A DNA stretch of 61,756 nt from JBOFHT01 sp051649785 (GTDB lineage: Archaea; Methanobacteriota; Methanobacteria; Methanobacteriales; Methanobacteriaceae), in contig JBOFHT010000021.1 in the NCBI GenBank assembly GCA_051649785.1, forward strand, positions 1 to 61,756, read 5' to 3'. The notes under the pieces are model-generated. The model was not told where the DNA came from and made no database searches. It worked only from the letters and a program-made list of their open reading frames with translations. Positions 45,708 to 55,204 of the stretch are shown piece after piece. Position 1 is the stretch's first letter. Each line of letters begins with the position of its first letter. The position numbers and the translations under genes are program-made.

Positions 45708-47051
45708 CTATCCACCAAACATTTTACTAAATAATTGCCCTGGGTCAGTAAATAAGTAGCTAATTGCTTCTCCAAATGAGCCATATGACTCAGATAATGT
45801 AAACACATAGATTATATAAGAAGCTACAATTACTATTAAAACAACTAATATTGCAGTTAGTATAAATTGAATTGTTTTTTCTTTTTCTTTATCTTGAGTA
45901 TCCATGTGAAGTGGATTTCTGATTTTAGAACTTTTATCTTTAGTTTTTCCGTTATTCTTCCATTTTGAAATTAATTTAGTTCTACTTTCAGGAATAGTAT
46001 TTTTTGATTCATTTGCAGGTTCTCCAACTAATAAAGGATCAAAAGTTCTTTTTCCGTATCTATCTGTGCCATGTTGATTATTATAATTATCCTGGGGGTT
46101 ATAATCCTCATAATTAGATGTATTATGAGTATTATTATTTCTATTATGGGGGCTATTATTATTATTATTATTATTATTGTTATATGTATTATATTGTGGA
46201 TTTTGAATATTGGGAGTATTATGGGATGTTTCTTCAAGTTCATCTAATAAAAAGCCATATTTTTCTTTAATGTATTGTTCTTCATCTTCAATAGCATTTT
46301 TTTTGCTTAAATTATTAGACATATCATCATAATTAGATATAGTTTTATTAGCTTCAACTTTACCATATTTTTCTTTAATGTATTCTTCTTCACTTGTTTC
46401 TATTTTATTTAATGAATTATTATCTATGGGGCTGTTTATTTCATTTTTTTCTTCATTAATATTATCTAGGGTGTTTTGATAGCTAGGTGCTTTTTCAGGG
46501 GCTTTTTTAAATTTATCAAGTGGGTTAATTGTTTCTTGACCTAAATATCTACTTGAAGTTTCATCCATATTTTTTTTAATATTATCCTCTGCATTGGCAT
46601 CAAGTGACCCATTATTTATATTATTATCCATAGAATTAGTATTAATTATTTTTTCTTCATTGTGGATTTCATCATAAAGGCGGTTGTCAGAGTATATATC
46701 ATTTAAGTCAAAATCTTCTTTATAATCACTTTTTCGGGATTCAATATTAATTAAATCTTCTGCTGACTTTGATGAGTCAATTAAATTATCATCATTACTA
46801 TTATTCTCACTACTATCACTTATATTACTATTATTTTCACTTTTATTTCCCATATAACTATTATTATCATTATTTTTAATAGCATTTTTTTTGCTTTTAC
46901 TCACCTTTGATGCAATTCCAACATTTATTATTTCATTTATACAGTCTTCGCAGTATTTTTTATCTCCTACTTCAACACCACTATCATCTGTTAAGTCTTT
47001 TCCGCAAACGTCACAACTAGCCCCTATTTGTGAATTATTTTTATAGCTCAT
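45708..47051 (-). CDS. zinc-ribbon protein with Asn-rich linker and C-terminal membrane anchor
   Basis: A 447-residue protein of unknown function. The N-terminus has paired CxxC motifs (CDVCGKDL, then YCEDCINEI, about residues 14-40), a zinc ribbon. About 330 residues of Asn/Ser/Asp-rich low-complexity linker follow, which contain a repeated motif EEYIKEKYGK / EQYIKEKYGF. A single hydrophobic helix (ILTAILVVLIVIVASYIIYVF) lies near the C-terminus, so the ribbon is probably cytoplasmic and tail-anchored. (ATT)n tracts encode the polyasparagine. AAGGAGAT supports the start. Next to serS but separated by about 65 bases. Confidence 0.6.
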   Translation of the reverse strand: MSYKNNSQIGASCDVCGKDLTDDSGVEVGDKKYCEDCINEIINVGIASKVSKSKKNAIKNNDNNSYMGNKSENNSNISDSSENNSNDDNLIDSSKSAEDLINIESRKSDYKEDFDLNDIYSDNRLYDEIHNEEKIINTNSMDNNINNGSLDANAEDNIKKNMDETSSRYLGQETINPLDKFKKAPEKAPSYQNTLDNINEEKNEINSPIDNNSLNKIETSEEEYIKEKYGKVEANKTISNYDDMSNNLSKKNAIEDEEQYIKEKYGFLLDELEETSHNTPNIQNPQYNTYNNNNNNNNNSPHNRNNNTHNTSNYEDYNPQDNYNNQHGTDRYGKRTFDPLLVGEPANESKNTIPESRTKLISKWKNNGKTKDKSSKIRNPLHMDTQDKEKEKTIQFILTAILVVLIVIVASYIIYVFTLSESYGSFGEAISYLFTDPGQLFSKMFGG

Positions 47052-47116
47052 CTTAAATCTCCTTAATAAAAGTTAAATTTAATAATTTTCTACCATTTCA
47101 CTTAATTTGTAATATT

Positions 47117-48715
47117 TTAGTTAGTTCTTGGCCATGTGAGTAACTTAGGAGTTTTAACATCTTTTAATTTTTCTTTTAATTTTTCAGGCCAATTTTCTTT
47201 TTCAAATCCTTTCTGAGCTAAAAATCCAAATAACCATCTGGTTAAACCTAAACCTGTACAACCAGTCCATACTTTGTATTTGTGTGCTTCTTTAATAGAA
47301 AATCCTTCAACAAAATGGGTTCCATGTACATTTGCAGATACTACAGCTACTCCTTTATCTCTTCCAGGAACTTTAAGTCTCATTTCATATTTAGGGATAT
47401 CTGGGAATTCAATTCCTCTACTTTCTACTTTTCTACCTTCTAAATAAAATGGATCATCACCAATTTCTGTGTACCATTCTAATTCTAATGCAGTAGCTAA
47501 GTCGTGGGATAGTTCTAAAGTTGCATCTCTTATTTTCTCAACCTGTTCAGGGGTGCCTAACCAAACTAACTCAATTCTTTGGAATTCATGAACTCTATCA
47601 ATTCCTTTAGCCCCACCAGATTCCCACCTATAAGTCCAACCACTTTTATCATAGAACTTTACAGGTAACTCACTTTCATCAATAACTTCATGGGAGAAGA
47701 ATTCATAAAATGGTTCGCATTGTGCTGCTGATAAAACATAATTAGGGTCTTTTAATCCTTCTTTTAAAAGATTCATAGGAACTTCTCTTGTAATAGCTAA
47801 CTCATCTTTAAATCTAGTGAAAAGTGCAGGATCTCTTTTAGGAGCACAACAATAATACATTCCTTCAGGTAACCCATCTAAATACCTCATTTTATCCATT
47901 GTTGATATGGGGACTAGTTTTGGGAAAAGACATTCTTCAAAATCTAGTTTTTCTATAATTGATTCAATTATTAGTTCTTCAAAAGCACGTTGAAGAGCTG
48001 TAATTTCAGGACCATAGAACCATTGACCTCTTCCCGGAAACTCTTTAATCCAACCTTGTTTAATAGCTTCTTCAGTAGCATCGCCTTCAAAATAGCTCTT
48101 AAATTCAGGGCTTCTATTTATTATTTCTCCAGGAGTTATTTTAGTAACAGAAAATGTTAAGTCATCTTGAATTTTGCTTTCAGTTCCATTTGCAGTACCG
48201 TTCCCTTCTTCCCCTTCTTCTCCTTTTTTAGTAGCAACATGCTTTAAAACACGGTTAACACTTTGTTTTCTTAAGTCACTTTCACTTATGTTCTCTAAAA
48301 CTATTTTAGTTTCATCATCTTTAAATTCAAATTTAGAAATTTGTGGTATGGAAACTGTTTTTTCATTATCTATTTCCCAACCACCTTCTCCAGTTGGAAT
48401 AGTTATTGTGTATTTATTTGCATGGACATTACGGACTCCCATTTGATATTTTTTACCAATAGCTTCAGCTAATGGCTTTTTAATTCTAAGTAATCCGTCA
48501 TGAGCCCTAACTCTAAAACCTGACTCAATTGTTAAGCTCATTTCATTTTTATTAATTTTCCAATCTATTATTCTAGCTCCTTCATCTTCTTCCCCTTCTG
48601 GAACTCCTTTTAATAATATTTCTTTATTAGCTTCTTCAACAAATCTAGCTATGTCTCCTTCAGCTTCTTCAGCGTCTTTACTGAAAGTAATAATCCCCTT
48701 TAGTAAAAATTTCAT
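47117..48715 (-). CDS. serS: seryl-tRNA synthetase, type 2 (methanogen type)
   Basis: Class II aminoacyl-tRNA synthetase of the rare archaeal form found in methanogens. The unusual N-terminal tRNA-binding domain starts MKFLLKGIITFSKDAEEA. The catalytic core contains the Zn-site cysteine region CCAPKRDPALF and AAQCEPFYEFF, motif 2 RVHEFQRIELVW, and motif 3 GCTGLGLTRWLFGFLAQKG. The 532-residue length is slightly long because of a Gly/Glu/Asn-rich insert around residue 170. The ATG at 48715 follows AGGTGAT; the in-frame GTG three codons earlier is part of that site. Confidence 0.95.
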   Translation of the reverse strand: MKFLLKGIITFSKDAEEAEGDIARFVEEANKEILLKGVPEGEEDEGARIIDWKINKNEMSLTIESGFRVRAHDGLLRIKKPLAEAIGKKYQMGVRNVHANKYTITIPTGEGGWEIDNEKTVSIPQISKFEFKDDETKIVLENISESDLRKQSVNRVLKHVATKKGEEGEEGNGTANGTESKIQDDLTFSVTKITPGEIINRSPEFKSYFEGDATEEAIKQGWIKEFPGRGQWFYGPEITALQRAFEELIIESIIEKLDFEECLFPKLVPISTMDKMRYLDGLPEGMYYCCAPKRDPALFTRFKDELAITREVPMNLLKEGLKDPNYVLSAAQCEPFYEFFSHEVIDESELPVKFYDKSGWTYRWESGGAKGIDRVHEFQRIELVWLGTPEQVEKIRDATLELSHDLATALELEWYTEIGDDPFYLEGRKVESRGIEFPDIPKYEMRLKVPGRDKGVAVVSANVHGTHFVEGFSIKEAHKYKVWTGCTGLGLTRWLFGFLAQKGFEKENWPEKLKEKLKDVKTPKLLTWPRTN

Positions 48716-48880
48716 TGTAATCACCTAAATACTTTTAATTTTAATATACATTTTATTAATCAATCAACTTTAAAATATATTATTAATAAGTATAAAAATC
48801 ATAATTTTATAACTTAATTTCAATAATTTAATATTTCCAACCTTTATATTTTTAATTAACCCAGGTTTTAATTAACTAAT

Positions 48881-49120
48881 TTATTTATTTGTCGACTCTA
48901 TTAAATTTTCAACAAGTATTTCACAAAATATTAGGTCATCAACAGTAGCTAGAAATTTTGATAGTGAATCAGAGCTTATATTAAAATTTATAATATTATG
49001 TTTGGTATCATGGATATTAGATTCTATAAATCCTTCATTATCAATATTCAATGATTCAAATGCAATTTTAGCTTCTTTGATGTTTTTATATTCCACTCTC
49101 ATACTTGACTCAATTTTCAT
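48881..49120 (-). CDS. pcc1: KEOPS complex subunit Pcc1
   Basis: A 79-residue protein matching Pcc1, the dimerising subunit of the KEOPS complex that makes N6-threonylcarbamoyladenosine in tRNA. Beta-strand and helix pattern: MRVEYKNIKEAKIAFESLNIDN, then INFNISSDSLSKFLATVDDLI, then a C-terminal helix. The short length is typical. It is a single gene; the upstream 90 bases separate it from the CooC-like gene on the same strand. Confidence 0.8.
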   Translation of the reverse strand: MKIESSMRVEYKNIKEAKIAFESLNIDNEGFIESNIHDTKHNIINFNISSDSLSKFLATVDDLIFCEILVENLIESTNK

Positions 49121-49211
49121 ATAAACACTTCTTAATTGTAAAATTTATTAACACTAAAATTTCTATTAATAATATTTGTGTTTCCATACATATAATTATA
49201 TTGATTATTAT

Positions 49212-50033
49212 TTATAATAATTTTTTAGCTAGCTCTGTTATTGTGGACAATGCTTCCGAATCAGTATATTCTGTTAAAGGAAGTCCTTCCATGTCTGATT
49301 TTGTTACCATTTTATCAATAGGAATAGCTCCTACTAATTCAATTTCTACTTCTTTTAAATTTGATTTTACAAATTCTTCTTCTTCTTCATCTGTTGAAAA
49401 TTTATTTAAAATAGCTACTACTCGTAAAATTCCAATATCATTAGCTAATTTTTTTATTCTTTTTGCAGTTTCTATTGATTTTAGCCCGGGTTCTACTACT
49501 ACTATCATCAAATCTACAGATTGGGCAGTTTTTCGCCCTAAATGCTCAATACCCGCTTCCATATCTAGTATTACAATTTCTTCTTTTTTAACTACAATAT
49601 GTCTAAGTAATGCCTTTAATAAAATAGATGCAGGACAAGCACAGCCCTCTCCTCCTTTATCAATTGTTCCCATTACCATTAATTTTAATGAACCTGTATC
49701 TGTTGTGTTGGATCCACATTTATAGTTGTTAGGAATTGCACATTTGGTTTTATAATCATATGAAAGCTTTTCAGGCAAATCACTAATTTTTGGGTTCATT
49801 TTAAATACTTGTCCAAATGAGGACTCAATATCTGCCCCAGTTCTTTCTTTTATTAGCTCTCTCATTTGTGATATGGGAGTAATTTTATCTTTAACTCCTA
49901 AACTTGAAGCTAAGTTCATATCCGGATCTGCATCAATTGCAAACACATCATATTTTTGGGATAATATGCAAGCCAATGTTGAGGATATTGTTGTTTTCCC
50001 AACTCCTCCTTTTCCAGTAATAGCTATTTTCAT
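49212..50033 (-). CDS. CooC-like P-loop ATPase (nickel insertion)
   Basis: A 273-residue MinD/ParA-class ATPase of the CooC group, which helps put nickel into carbon monoxide dehydrogenase. P-loop GKGGVGKTT begins at residue 7, switch-like AIDADPDMNLAS follows, and GGEGCACPAS carries the CxC motif of metal-binding CooC dimers. The start is the ATG at 50033 with GGTGAG upstream; an ATG six codons earlier is less likely. Methanobrevibacter makes acetyl-CoA with a nickel CODH/ACS, so the assignment fits, but substrates are not shown here. Confidence 0.85.
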   Translation of the reverse strand: MKIAITGKGGVGKTTISSTLACILSQKYDVFAIDADPDMNLASSLGVKDKITPISQMRELIKERTGADIESSFGQVFKMNPKISDLPEKLSYDYKTKCAIPNNYKCGSNTTDTGSLKLMVMGTIDKGGEGCACPASILLKALLRHIVVKKEEIVILDMEAGIEHLGRKTAQSVDLMIVVVEPGLKSIETAKRIKKLANDIGILRVVAILNKFSTDEEEEEFVKSNLKEVEIELVGAIPIDKMVTKSDMEGLPLTEYTDSEALSTITELAKKLL

Positions 50034-50540
50034 TTTCTCACCAATAATCAATTTTTTAGTTTATATATTATTTAAATAATTAATAAACATAGGTTAATAA
50101 AATTTAATATTTTTATCATTAATTAAACTATTTCATTAAGAAATATATTAAACTATTTGTTAATGTTATGGGAATGGAATGATTTTAGAGTGTTTGTGAT
50201 AGATGAAATAGTAATATATTGTAAAAAATAAAATAATAGAAAAATAATAGAAAAATAGCAATTAGTAAAAAAGTTTATTAATAATATTCATGTTGTCATT
50301 AATTTTTTTTATTTTGACATTTTTATTTTAGCAATAATAAAAGTTGTAATCATTAGTATATTAATTTATTATTTATTAATATGAATAACAGTGATACTCA
50401 GTATTAATAAAAAGCATTAATGACAAAAAGAAAAGAAACTTTTATTTAATTTTTAATAGTCTCAATCAAGACTTTTTAAAGTAAAAAATATAGATTAAAA
50501 ATAAAAATGATATAATTAATATGAATATAATTAAATAGAA
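50034..50540. other. intergenic region with a candidate small RNA
   Basis: About 500 bases with two pairing signals. A perfect 11-base inverted repeat pairs TTGTCATTAAT (50293-50303) with ATTAATGACAA (50416-50426). A small hairpin, AGTCT (50458-50462) with AGACT (50469-50473), is followed by Ts and could terminate a plus-strand transcript. No open frame is convincing. Confidence 0.3.
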
Positions 50541-50545
50541 ATATT

Positions 50546-50582
50546 ATAATATTGGGTTATTCCTAAAAATAACCAATATTAT
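50546..50582 (-). terminator. hairpin downstream of the TM2-like gene
   Basis: ATAATATTGGGTTATT (50546-50561) pairs with AATAACCAATATTAT (50568-50582), a 15-pair stem with one bulged G and a 6-base loop, 38 bases beyond the minus-strand gene that stops at 50620. The T tract on the minus strand is weak. Confidence 0.5.
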
Positions 50583-50619
50583 TTATATTAAACAGATTTT
50601 AAATAGATTAAAACTTTGT

Positions 50620-50832
50620 TTAATTTTTTGTAATTTGATATACATCATATGCAGCATATAAAGAAATTACCCATGCGATCCAAGGCATTCCAATCATAGA
50701 TAATGCAATACCTACTATAATTATTGCTACTATAAATATTAATCCTTTTTTAGTATCTCCAATATATATATGCCCTAAACCAGCAAGAAGAATGGATAAT
50801 ACTAATGCAATTGTTGGATTTTTTTCACTCAT
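50620..50832 (-). CDS. small TM2-like membrane protein
   Basis: A 70-residue protein: MSEKNPTIALVLSILLAGLG, then HIYIGDTKKGLIFIVAIIIV, then a second helix and a short tail. Two hydrophobic segments around a Gly-x-Gly-(H)-x-Y-x-G turn are the layout of TM2 domains, common small membrane proteins of unknown function in archaea. GGAGGT seven bases upstream selects the ATG at 50832 over one five codons earlier. Confidence 0.75.
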   Translation of the reverse strand: MSEKNPTIALVLSILLAGLGHIYIGDTKKGLIFIVAIIIVGIALSMIGMPWIAWVISLYAAYDVYQITKN

Positions 50833-50847
50833 TGTTTTTACCTCCAT

Positions 50848-51484
50848 TAGTTTTTCCTACTTATTTAAAATTAATTTAAAATACTTAAATTTTTATTCAC
50901 TTAAATAGGTATTTTTTATATTTAGTACTAGTGGTATTTAAATGTTTCATCTTAATCGGATGTTAAGTAAAAAATGATTATTGTTTCAACTTTTAAAACA
51001 ATTCTTTTTAGATTAAGTTTAATATAATATGTACTTTTGTATAATATTCTACAAAATAAGAAATTAACGGCACCAGCCGATATTATATTTATTAGCTATT
51101 TTATCTCATTTTTGTAACAATTATTTAATATTTCGTGCCTCCAAAACAACTTTAATAAAATTATTTGATTATGTATTAATAAAAACATTTATTAATGGTT
51201 ATAAAAATAAATAGAGTTATTCTATCTAACCAATGTTAATATTTTTATTAAAAGATAAAAATAATAAAATATATTAATGATTAATTAATAATATAATAGA
51301 TTCAAGTTCATATTTATTGAATAATAATAGAATATTTACTTTAATTATGTAGCTAAAGCTTTTAAATAATGTAAATCATATTTTGATAGTATTGGCTTTT
51401 GATTTACTTATAGAATTGTTTAAAAGATTATGGGTAGCTATTTTAACAATATATTGATAGAAATTACTAATTTGGAGATTAATT
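50848..51484. other. intergenic region upstream of rpl10e
   Basis: About 640 AT-rich bases. Slightly GC-rich patches lie at 50943-50970 and 51069-51080 (CGGCACCAGCCG), with GGCAC able to pair with GTGCC at 51135-51139. This is too little to call an RNA gene. The rpl10e promoter must lie near 51420-51460. Confidence 0.35.
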
Positions 51485-51967
51485 ATGGATCGTGCGTATA
51501 CAAGAAAAGATTATATAAGAAAAATTCCTGGTTCAAGAATAGTACAATATGATATGGGAAATTTATCAGGAGAATTTCCTGTTTCTGTAAGTATAGCTTC
51601 TAAAAGCCCTGAGGGCATTAGGCATAATGCTTTAGAAGCGGCTAGGGTTGCTTCAAATAGATACATGCAGAGGAAAGCAGGAAGAATGGGATATCATTTG
51701 AAAATAAGAGTTTATCCTCACCATATTGTAAGAGAAAACCCAATGGCAACTGGAGCAGGTGCTGATAGGGTGCAAGATGGTATGAGAAAAGCTTTTGGTA
51801 AACCAGTAAGTTCTGAAGCTATTATATCTAAAAATCAAAAGGTTATTACTATCCACACTACTCCTAAGCACTATGTGGATGCTAAAGAGTCTTTAAGAAG
51901 GGCAGCTATGAAGCTTCCAGGTTCTTATAGGACTGTTGTCGATAAAGGAGAAGATTTAGTTAAATAG
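51485..51967 (+). CDS. rpl10e: 50S ribosomal protein L10e (uL16)
   Basis: Archaeal large-subunit ribosomal protein of the uL16 family, near the aminoacyl-tRNA site. The 160 residues start MDRAYTRKDYIRKIPGSRIVQYDMG and include the conserved core RKAGRMGYHLKIRVYPHH and GADRVQDGMRKAFGKP. GGAG precedes the ATG. It stands alone, as usual for this gene in methanogens. Confidence 0.97.
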   Translation: MDRAYTRKDYIRKIPGSRIVQYDMGNLSGEFPVSVSIASKSPEGIRHNALEAARVASNRYMQRKAGRMGYHLKIRVYPHHIVRENPMATGAGADRVQDGMRKAFGKPVSSEAIISKNQKVITIHTTPKHYVDAKESLRRAAMKLPGSYRTVVDKGEDLVK

Positions 51968-52498
51968 CTAACTTTTCCATTATTTTTATTTCATTATTTT
52001 TATTTTATTCAATATTTCATTATTTTTACATATTTTGCTTTTCTAATATTTCACTATTTACACTATTTTTATTATAATTTTATTTATTTTTAAGATTCTA
52101 CTTCACTATATGTTATTTTATTTCATTACTTTATTCCATTATTTTATTTTTATGTTTCATTATTTTTATATTATTTTTTTAGTTTCAACAAAATAATTCA
52201 CTAAGAATTAATAAACTATTTAATTAATGATTGTTTAATATATTAATATCAATGATGTTACTTTGATATAATTTTTATAGGTACTTTTAATATTGTATTA
52301 TAATCTGTAATTTGATAATATTCTAATAAATTATTTAGTAATAAATGTTATAATAATAAATGTTATAATGTTATAAATATTATCATGATATTATTATTAT
52401 TATTATTATTTTAGTAATTCAATCTCATTAAGAATCTAATTATTAAAATTAGTTTAATAGTTTATTAACAAAAACATTGTTTATATGGTGATTAAAAA
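51968..52498. other. intergenic region upstream of ppsA
   Basis: About 530 bases, nearly all A and T. The first 180 repeat words such as TTCATTATTTTTAT many times, and an (ATT)n tract lies near 52390-52410. No open frame or strong hairpin is seen; the ppsA promoter must lie in the last 100 bases. Confidence 0.4.
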
Positions 52499-54787
52499 AT
52501 GTATGTCGCAAATTTTGAAGATTTAAACAAAGAAGATATTGATGTTGCTGGGGGAAAGGGAGCTAATTTAGGAGAACTTACTCAAGCAGGAATTCCTGTA
52601 CCTCCTGGGTTTGTAATAACCTCTAAGACATATGATAAATTCATGAAAGAAACTGGAGTATATTCTAAAGTAATGGATTTATTAGATAAAATTGATGTTA
52701 ATGAAACTCGTGAACTTCAAAAAGCAGCTGAAAATATAAAAGCACTTATTGTTAAAACTGAAATTCCTGAGGACATCCAAGTTTTAATTACTGAAGCTTA
52801 TAACTCTTTATGTCAAAAAGTAGGTCAGGATGAAGTTTATGTGGCTATTCGTTCTTCTGCAACTGCTGAAGATTTGCCTGAAGCTTCATTTGCAGGTCAA
52901 CAAGATACATTCTTAAATGTTAAGGGAACTGATGAAGTTATAGAATATGTTAGGAAGTGTTGGGCTTCTCTTTTTGAAGCAAGAGCTATTTTTTATAGGG
53001 AAGAAAATAATTTTGATCACTCAAAAGTGTACTTAGCTGCTGTTGTTCAAGAAATGGTTGAAGCTGAAAAAGCAGGAGTAATGTTCACAGTTAATCCGTC
53101 TACTGGTGAGAATAAAGCACTTATTGAAGGTTCTTGGGGATTAGGTGAAGCTGTTGTTTCAGGTACTGTTACTCCTGATACTTACTGGGTAGATAAGGAT
53201 GCTGATGAAGTTGTTGATGTTATTATTGGTGAGAAAAAGACTATGTTTGTAAAAGATCCTAATGGGACAAGTATGGAGGTAGAAGTTCCAGAATATCTTA
53301 AAAACAAACGTGTAATGTCTGATGAAGAGCTTATTAATCTTACTAATATGGGTAAAAAAATTCAAGAGCATTATGGATCTCCTCAGGATACTGAATGGGC
53401 TATGATGGATAAAAAATTGTTTATGTTACAATCCAGACCTATTACTACTTTGGATGATTCTGAAGAGTCTACTGGAAATAGTTCTAGTAATATGGATATT
53501 GATTCAAGAACTGTTATAATTAAAGGTCTTGGTGCAAGTCCGGGCATGGCATCTGGTGAAGTTAAAATTATCAATACTATTGATGAATTGGATAAAATCC
53601 AAGAAGGGGATCTCATGGTTACTGCTATGACGACTCCTGATATGGTTCCTGCTATGAAGCGTTCTAGTGGTATTATAACTGATGAAGGTGGAGTAACTTG
53701 CCATGCAGCTATTATTTCCCGTGAATTAGGTATTCCTTGTGTTGTGGGTACTGGAAATGCTACTAAAAAATTAAAAGAACGTACAGTTCTTACTTTGGAT
53801 GGTAAAAAAGGTTTAGTCTTTGAAGGTTCACTTGAAATTAAAGAAGATAAAAAATTAGATACAAGTAATAACTTCAATCAAGCACCAATTTTGACTGTTA
53901 CAGATGTTAAAGTTAATGTGAGTATGGTAGAAGCTACTGAAAAAGCTGCAGCTACTGGTGCAGATGGTGTAGGTTTACTTAGGACAGAACATATGATGTT
54001 AGCTTGCGGTGTTCACCCTAGAAAGTTCATAGAAGATGGTAGGGAAGATGAACTTATTAACATTATAGTTGAAAATGTTTTAAAAGTAGCTGATGCTTTT
54101 TATCCTCGCCCAGTTTGGTACAGAACATTAGATGCTCCAACTGATGAATTTAAGACTTTAGCTGGTGGAGAAAACGAACCTTATGAACATAATCCTATGT
54201 TAGGTTGGAGAGGTATTAGAAGAGGGTTAGACCAAAACGAAATTTTAAAAGCAGAATTTAAAGCTATTAAGAAACTCCATGAACAAGGTTACACAAATCT
54301 TGGAATTATGGTTCCTTTAGTCCAGCATGCCGATGAACTTAAAGCTGCTAAAGAATTTGCAGAAGAAGTAGGTCTTGTACCTCACAAAGATGTTGAATTT
54401 GGTATTATGGTTGAGACACCTGCAGCGGCTCTTACTATTGAGGACTTTATTGATGTTGGATTAGATTTTGTAAGTTTTGGTACTAATGACTTAACTCAAT
54501 ATACTCTCGCTGTTGATAGAAACAATGAACATGTAGCTTCATTATATACGGAAGAACACCCAGCTATTATGAAATTGATAGAACGTGTTATAATAAGATG
54601 TAACGAAGCAGGAGTTAAAACAAGTATTTGTGGACAAGCTGGAAGTATGCCTAATATTGTTGAAAAACTTGTTAAACTTGGAATTTCAAGTGTTTCAGCT
54701 AATACCGATGCAGTAGCTACTGTAAGGCAAACTGTAGCTAAATCTGAGCAAAAATTAATACTTGATGCTGCTCGTAAAGTACAATAA
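52499..54787 (+). CDS. ppsA: phosphoenolpyruvate synthase
   Basis: A 762-residue enzyme making phosphoenolpyruvate from pyruvate and ATP for gluconeogenesis. The N-terminal ATP-binding domain has GGKGANLGELTQAGIPVPPGF and VAIRSSATAEDLPEASFAGQQ. The swivelling domain carries the phosphohistidine in GGVTCHAAIISRELGIP. The C-terminal barrel has the PEP-binding stretches VGLLRTEHMM, DFVSFGTNDLTQYTLAVDRN and ICGQAGS. An Asn/Ser spacer joins the first two parts. GGTGAT precedes the ATG. Complete and unremarkable. Confidence 0.97.
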   Translation: MYVANFEDLNKEDIDVAGGKGANLGELTQAGIPVPPGFVITSKTYDKFMKETGVYSKVMDLLDKIDVNETRELQKAAENIKALIVKTEIPEDIQVLITEAYNSLCQKVGQDEVYVAIRSSATAEDLPEASFAGQQDTFLNVKGTDEVIEYVRKCWASLFEARAIFYREENNFDHSKVYLAAVVQEMVEAEKAGVMFTVNPSTGENKALIEGSWGLGEAVVSGTVTPDTYWVDKDADEVVDVIIGEKKTMFVKDPNGTSMEVEVPEYLKNKRVMSDEELINLTNMGKKIQEHYGSPQDTEWAMMDKKLFMLQSRPITTLDDSEESTGNSSSNMDIDSRTVIIKGLGASPGMASGEVKIINTIDELDKIQEGDLMVTAMTTPDMVPAMKRSSGIITDEGGVTCHAAIISRELGIPCVVGTGNATKKLKERTVLTLDGKKGLVFEGSLEIKEDKKLDTSNNFNQAPILTVTDVKVNVSMVEATEKAAATGADGVGLLRTEHMMLACGVHPRKFIEDGREDELINIIVENVLKVADAFYPRPVWYRTLDAPTDEFKTLAGGENEPYEHNPMLGWRGIRRGLDQNEILKAEFKAIKKLHEQGYTNLGIMVPLVQHADELKAAKEFAEEVGLVPHKDVEFGIMVETPAAALTIEDFIDVGLDFVSFGTNDLTQYTLAVDRNNEHVASLYTEEHPAIMKLIERVIIRCNEAGVKTSICGQAGSMPNIVEKLVKLGISSVSANTDAVATVRQTVAKSEQKLILDAARKVQ

Positions 54788-55204
54788 TCTCTTAATGATA
54801 TAACTGGTAGAATAGCTATTTATTTTACTTTATTTTACCTTTATTTCATTATTTATTTTTATATATTCTAATTTTATATTCTTCATATTTTCAATATTAT
54901 TCATATTTTGGAATGTTTTAAATATTTTCTTATTTTCTACACTTTATGCACTATCCAATTCTTTTTTAATTTTTAATATATTTTTAAAATATTCAACTAC
55001 TCAATGTTGTTATACTACTTTTAACTTTATTATTATTTTTTTTCTTTTTACTTTTTACTTTTTATTATTATTATTATTATTATTCATGGTGCAAACAGTA
55101 TTACTCTCACTAATTTTATAACTAATAATAGGTATAATAATATAATCAATACTTATAAGTTTAATAATTCTAGTAATTCTAATAATATTTTAGGAGTAAT
55201 TGTT
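54788..55204. other. intergenic region upstream of mfnA
   Basis: About 415 AT-rich bases with T-rich runs and an (ATT)n tract at about 55065-55084. No gene seen. GGAG at 55192-55195 belongs to mfnA. Confidence 0.4.

Noticed and set aside
51060..51145. Locally GC-richer patch (CGGCACCAGCCG, GGCAC/GTGCC) as an RNA gene
   Set aside because: Only five base pairs of long-range pairing and no tRNA-like or other known fold; kept only as a remark in the intergenic entry.
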